DNA from: Arthrobacter sp. Marseille-P9274
Lineage (GTDB): Bacteria > Actinomycetota > Actinomycetes > Actinomycetales > Micrococcaceae
Assembly: GCF_946892675.1 (NCBI RefSeq)
Contig: NZ_CAMPOV010000001.1
Coordinates: 2,764,033 to 2,828,032, forward strand
DNA length: 64,000 nucleotides
Direction: 5' to 3'
The position numbers and the translations under genes are program-made. A model generated the notes under the pieces. The model made no database searches and was not told the DNA's origin. It worked only from the letters and a program-made list of their open reading frames with translations. This document shows, piece by piece, positions 60,346 through 64,000 of the stretch; positions within the stretch are counted from its first letter, which is position 1; each line of letters starts with the position of its first letter.

Positions 60346-60671
60346 TATTTGACCGTGGGCTCCAGTCCGTTGTCCGCCACCATCGGCTTGCCGGCTTCCA
60401 GCCAGGCACCCATGCCGCCGGAGACATTCATGGCGGAGTAGCCGTTCCCCACGAGCCACTGGGCGACGCGGAAGGAGCGGCCGCCGCTGCGGCAGATGAC
60501 GTAGACGTCCTCGTCCGGATCCAGCTCTTCGACCCGTTCGGGCAGGTCGTTCATCGGGATGTGCAGGGCGCCCTCGATGTGCCCGGCTTCCCATTCGTAG
60601 TCTTCGCGGACGTCGAGCACCTTGGCCTCGGCGCCGATGCTTTCCACGTCCACGTTCTCGATCTCGGTCAT
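60345..60671 (-). CDS. Single-domain rhodanese-like protein
   Basis: A 108-residue sulfurtransferase-type domain. VLDVREDYEWEAGHIEGALHIP starts the fold, and the active-site loop is CRSGGRS with Cys60. It has no partner domain, so the sulfur donor and acceptor are unknown. GGAGGG lies 5 bases before the ATG at 60671. It is translationally coupled to pheA. Confidence 0.93.
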   Translation of the reverse strand: MTEIENVDVESIGAEAKVLDVREDYEWEAGHIEGALHIPMNDLPERVEELDPDEDVYVICRSGGRSFRVAQWLVGNGYSAMNVSGGMGAWLEAGKPMVADNGLEPTVK

Positions 60672-60770
60672 GGAGTCCCTCCGCAACATCCCAGATTAGG
60701 CTGGCGATCTGCCGCCGCCTCCAGCCTATAGTGGGAGCACGCCCTGCACCTTACGAAGACAGAGGTACCG

Positions 60771-61514
60771 ATGGCTGCCGACCACCCCACGATCCTCGCC
60801 ACGTCCGGTGGCTACAAGTCCGGGGGACGCACCCGACTGGAGTTCAACCACCTGGTCCACCATGCCGTGGAGCTCTCCGGCTCCACCGGCCGCGCCCCGC
60901 GGATCACGCATCTCGGCACCGCCGGCGGGGACCAGCGCTGGTATGCCGCGGAACTGGACGAGGCGGCCCGGGTCTCCGGGTTCGACCTCTCGCACCTGAA
61001 CCTGTTCAGTATGCCCAACCTCGACGACATGGAAGGGCACCTGCTGGAGCAGGACGTGGTCTGGGTCAACGGAGGATCCGTGGCCAACCTGCTCGCGGTC
61101 TGGCGGGTCCACGGGCTGGATCGGATCTTCCGCCGGGTCTGGGAGGCCGGAGTCGTCCTGGCCGGCGTCTCGGCGGGCTCGATCTGCTGGTTCCGCGGCG
61201 GCACCACGGATTCCTTCGGGCCCGAGCTGCGCGCCGTCACGAACGGCCTGGCGCTGCTGCCCTACGACAACGGCGTCCACTACGACTCCGAGCCCCGCCG
61301 CCGGCCCCTCGTCCACCGGCTCGTGGCGGACGGTACCTTGGGCGAAACGCACTGCACGGACGACGGCGTCGGGCTGGTGTACCGGGGCACCGTCCTCGCC
61401 GAGGCGGTCACCGAGGTTCCTGGCAAGCTGGCCTACCGCGTGACGGCGAAGGCCGGAGACGGTCCCGAGGCCGTGGCGCACGAGGAGCCGATCGAGGCCC
61501 GGTATCTGGGCTAG
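60771..61514 (+). CDS. Peptidase E (S51 family)
   Basis: A 247-residue protein with a class I glutamine amidotransferase-like fold. The nucleophile elbow is GVSAGS (Ser134) and the catalytic His may be in the later THCTDDG or VHY region. VVWVNGGSVANLLAVWR (about 97-113) is the conserved segment before it. Peptidase E removes Asp from the N-terminus of small peptides; cyanophycinase is the related alternative. Transcribed alone, divergent from the rhodanese-pheA pair. Confidence 0.88.
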   Translation: MAADHPTILATSGGYKSGGRTRLEFNHLVHHAVELSGSTGRAPRITHLGTAGGDQRWYAAELDEAARVSGFDLSHLNLFSMPNLDDMEGHLLEQDVVWVNGGSVANLLAVWRVHGLDRIFRRVWEAGVVLAGVSAGSICWFRGGTTDSFGPELRAVTNGLALLPYDNGVHYDSEPRRRPLVHRLVADGTLGETHCTDDGVGLVYRGTVLAEAVTEVPGKLAYRVTAKAGDGPEAVAHEEPIEARYLG

Positions 61515-61568
61515 CAACGAAATGGGGGCAGGCCTGGGAAGCGGGAAACTGCCTACCGAGGGGGATCG

Positions 61569-63614
61569 ATGGATCTGCACGCGCTGAATAGCGGCCTCGC
61601 CGGCCTGGGGAACGGCGCACTGTTAGTGGCCTCGGCGCTAATCGTGCTGGTGCTCGCGTGGTTGTTGGCCATGATCGTCCGCCGCGTACTCGGCGTCCCC
61701 GTGGGCTGGCCGCGCTCGATCGCGGTCGGCGTCCTGATGATCGTCTCCTTCGGCGTCATGGCACAGTACCTGGCCACCAGCGCGGACCTCGGCGGAGTGG
61801 ACGGATCGGCCCTCAAGGTGCCGGCCGCCGTCGTACTCATGTTCCTCACCCTGGCCGTGGTCTGGGTGTTCGCCCTCGGCGTCGCGATCCTCGTGGGGCT
61901 GGAAGTCGCCGTCCCCACCGGCTCGCTGCCGAAGCTGAGCAGCTTCTTCCGCGGCTGGAGCGCACGGCGGCAGCGGACCCGGCGCTACGCGGAGGTGATC
62001 GGCATCGCGGTGCGGCACGGCCTCGGATCGCAACTGCGCGGACTGAACCGCAACTGGCGGCACGAGAACGAGGAGGAGACGGCGCTCCACCTGCGCCTGG
62101 CGCTGAACGAGGCGGGCGTGACCTTTGTGAAGCTGGGCCAGATGCTGTCCACGCGCCGGGACCTGCTCTCCGAGCCCTACATCCGGGAGCTCTCGAAGCT
62201 GCAGACGCATGCGGAGCCTGAACCTTGGTCGGCCATCGAGCCGGCGATCCGGACCTACCTGGGCCGCGACCTGAACGAGGTCTTCGCCTGGGTCAATCCC
62301 GAGCCCCTCGCCTCGGCCTCGGTCGCCCAGGTCCACGAGGGCAGCCTGCTGTCCGGCCAGGTCGTGGTGCTGAAGGTGCAGCGGCCGGTGGCGCTGCGGC
62401 AGGTGCGCCGGGACATGGACATCGTGCTGCGGATGGCGCACTGGCTGGACCGCTCGGCGCCGTGGGCGCGCACCATCGGCGTCAAGAGCCTGGCCGAGGG
62501 CTTCGCCGCCTCACTGCGCGAGGAGCTCAACTACCACGTGGAGCTGGAGAACATGCGCAGCGTCGACGCGTCGCTGGCGGAGGCCGGTATTGCGGATGTC
62601 CACGTGCCGCACGCGTACGAAGAGTTCTCCGGCAGCCGGCTGCTGGTGATGGACAAGCTGGAGGGGCGGCCGATTTCGCATGCCCGGAGCGTCCTGTCCG
62701 GCATGACCGAGGAACGCCGGCACGAGGTGGCGACGAAGCTGCTGTCGGCGACGCTGACCCAGATTGTCGATTCCGGGGTCTTCCACGCGGACCTGCACCC
62801 GGGCAACATTTTCCTGCGTAACGACGGCGGCATCGGGCTTCTGGACTTCGGTTCCGTGGGGCGCCTGGACCCTTCGACCCGGCATTCGCTCGGCACGCTG
62901 CTCTACGCGGTGGAGAAGGACGACAGCGTCTCCGCGACGGACGCGCTGATCGAGCTGCTCGACCGTCCCGAGGAGCTCAATGAGCGGGCGCTGGAGCGCG
63001 GCGTCGGCCAGCTGCTGACGCGGTACCGGACGGGCTTCGGCGGGCTCGGCAGCCGCAGCATGTTCACGGTGCTGCTGAACCTGCTGGTGCAGCACGGGTT
63101 CGCGGTGCCGCCGCAGATCGCGGCGGCCTTCCGTGCGCTGGCGGCGCTTGAAGGGACACTGGGGCAGGTGTGCCCGGGGTTCGACGTCGTTGCGGCGGCG
63201 CGCGCGGAGGGCAAGCGCATGATGGCCCACCAGTTCCGGCCGGGCAACCTGAAGGACCAGTTCGAGAGCCGGGCCCTCCAGCTGCTGCCGCTGCTGGAGC
63301 GGATGCCCCGGCGGCTGAACAAGCTGACCGAGGACCTGGAGCAGGGCCGCTTTTCGATGAACATCCGGATGCTGGCCGACAACCGGGACCGGCACTTCCT
63401 GGACACCCTCGTCCAGCAGGTGGTGGTGGCCCTGCTGGCCAGCGCCGCGACGCTGGGCGCCATCATCCTGATTGCCAGCGACACCGGTCCGATGCTGACC
63501 GACAATGTACGGATGCACGCGTTCTTCGGCTACACCCTGCTGTTCGCCGGCTTCGTCCTGTCCCTGCGGGCGGTGGCGCTGGTCTTCCGCCGCCACCCGG
63601 AACCCGGCAACTGA
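61569..63614 (+). CDS. ABC1/UbiB-family atypical kinase
   Basis: A 681-residue membrane protein. Three N-terminal helices (about 14-38, 49-67, 80-106) precede the ABC1 kinase-like domain (about 170-450), with the KxGQ motif in FVKLGQMLSTRRDLLSE, an Ala-rich nucleotide loop (ASASVAQVHEG), the invariant Lys in VVLKVQRP, the catalytic stretch FHADLHPGNIFL and the DFG-type GLLDFGSVG. Two more helices close the C-terminus. UbiB/ADCK proteins assist isoprenoid-quinone production as ATPases; in this menaquinone-using phylum the role is uncertain. It is about 55 bp downstream of peptidase E. Confidence 0.93.
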   Translation: MDLHALNSGLAGLGNGALLVASALIVLVLAWLLAMIVRRVLGVPVGWPRSIAVGVLMIVSFGVMAQYLATSADLGGVDGSALKVPAAVVLMFLTLAVVWVFALGVAILVGLEVAVPTGSLPKLSSFFRGWSARRQRTRRYAEVIGIAVRHGLGSQLRGLNRNWRHENEEETALHLRLALNEAGVTFVKLGQMLSTRRDLLSEPYIRELSKLQTHAEPEPWSAIEPAIRTYLGRDLNEVFAWVNPEPLASASVAQVHEGSLLSGQVVVLKVQRPVALRQVRRDMDIVLRMAHWLDRSAPWARTIGVKSLAEGFAASLREELNYHVELENMRSVDASLAEAGIADVHVPHAYEEFSGSRLLVMDKLEGRPISHARSVLSGMTEERRHEVATKLLSATLTQIVDSGVFHADLHPGNIFLRNDGGIGLLDFGSVGRLDPSTRHSLGTLLYAVEKDDSVSATDALIELLDRPEELNERALERGVGQLLTRYRTGFGGLGSRSMFTVLLNLLVQHGFAVPPQIAAAFRALAALEGTLGQVCPGFDVVAAARAEGKRMMAHQFRPGNLKDQFESRALQLLPLLERMPRRLNKLTEDLEQGRFSMNIRMLADNRDRHFLDTLVQQVVVALLASAATLGAIILIASDTGPMLTDNVRMHAFFGYTLLFAGFVLSLRAVALVFRRHPEPGN

Positions 63615-63624
63615 GGTAACCGAG

Positions 63625-64000
63625 ATGTCTGACCTGTACGAACTCACGGCTGTGGAGCAGCGGCAAGCGGTCCGCCGCGGCGAGGTCGGCGCCCGCGAAC
63701 TCACCGAGCACTACCTGGCCCGGATCGAGTCGCTCAATCCCGAGCTGGGCTCCTTCATCACTGTCACGGCCGAGAAGGCGCTCGACCGGGCGCGGGCCGC
63801 GGACGAGTTCCAGGCGCACGGCGGTCAGCTGCGGCCGCTGCACGGGCTGCCGCTGGCCTTCAAGGACCTGACGGACGTGGCCGGCGTGAAGACGACGCAC
63901 GGAAGCTGCGCCGTGGAGCATGCGGCGGCGGCCTCCAACCACACCTTGGTGGAGGTGCTGGAGCGGGCCGGCGCGATCAGCCTGGGCAAGACTCAGGTGC
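63625..64000 (+). CDS. Amidase (N-terminal part, runs off the window)
   Basis: The ATG at 63625 opens 125 residues of an amidase-signature protein. AFKDLTDVAG holds the catalytic Lys of the Ser-cisSer-Lys triad, and LHGLPLAFKD and GKTQV are typical of GatA-like amidases. The two serines would be beyond the window. It follows the ABC1 gene by 10 bp, so it may be in the same operon. Substrate unknown; a stand-alone amidase rather than GatA is likely since gatC/gatB are not seen. Confidence 0.9.
   Translation, partial: MSDLYELTAVEQRQAVRRGEVGARELTEHYLARIESLNPELGSFITVTAEKALDRARAADEFQAHGGQLRPLHGLPLAFKDLTDVAGVKTTHGSCAVEHAAAASNHTLVEVLERAGAISLGKTQV

Overview
The window is 64 kb of chromosome from a high-GC actinobacterium, most likely an Arthrobacter-like member of the Micrococcaceae. 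This rests on gene families and order: DUF3263 and LytR_C genes, Lsr2, the dacB / zinc protease / tilS / hpt / ftsH / fol / DUF3180 / PH-domain / DUF2520 / panC / lysS block, a tRNA-free 16S-23S spacer, and many GTG starts. Species was not determined. Both ends are cut: a LytR_C protein on the left and an amidase on the right.

Left part (1-20 kb). Cell-surface and DNA-repair genes (LytR_C, DUF3263, ung) are followed by a siderophore-interacting reductase behind an iron-box-like site, a ThrE-type exporter, an OFA-family MFS carrier with an overlapping 33-residue partner, a lipase maturation factor homologue, and two divergent LLM flavin monooxygenases. From 10.1 to 15.4 kb lies a shikimate/quinate catabolism cluster: an MHS-family carrier, divergent shikimate/quinate dehydrogenase, a 3-dehydroshikimate dehydratase fused to an HPPD-like domain, and an IclR regulator. 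Two copies of a GTGCG-N5-CGCAC element sit in the divergent promoter. Then come an HtrA-like lipoprotein protease, a secreted CAP-domain protein, and a poorly conserved stretch (18.3-20.2 kb) of small, partly frameshifted reading frames ending at tRNA-Thr(TGT).

Middle (20-29 kb). A membrane-anchored DsbA-like protein, the otsA-otsB trehalose pair, an MsmK/UgpC-type ABC ATPase without permease genes, a DUF4032 kinase-like protein, a methyltransferase, a GlcD-type FAD oxidase and an SRPBCC protein.

rRNA operon (29.1-34.9 kb, minus strand): 16S, 23S and 5S in transcription order. A promoter candidate, the long complementary arms that would form the pre-16S and pre-23S processing stems, and a terminator are visible.

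Right-centre block (35.1-53.4 kb, all minus strand): dacB, a zinc protease, tilS, hpt, ftsH, folE-folP-folB-folK, DUF3180, two PH-domain membrane proteins, DUF2520, panC, lysS, a 47-residue membrane protein, lsr2 and clpC. Many junctions overlap by a few bases, implying translational coupling. The block covers folate and pantothenate synthesis, purine salvage, tRNA modification and charging, proteolysis and nucleoid silencing.

Right end (53.6-64 kb): ppa, a SatD-like HTH protein, DUF1761, a HAD phosphatase, serS, a diacylglycerol-kinase-type lipid kinase, an acidic small protein, rhodanese-pheA, peptidase E, an ABC1/UbiB kinase and an amidase.

Most of the window is ordinary core genome. I did not find a clearly new multi-gene defence or mobile system: there is no CRISPR array, transposase or integrase. 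The most interesting points are the repeated IclR-type operator and its possible relative upstream of the OFA carrier, the intact metal sites in both halves of the fused dehydratase, two overlooked micro-proteins, the cluster of frameshifted micro-ORFs beside tRNA-Thr, and the SatD-like protein.
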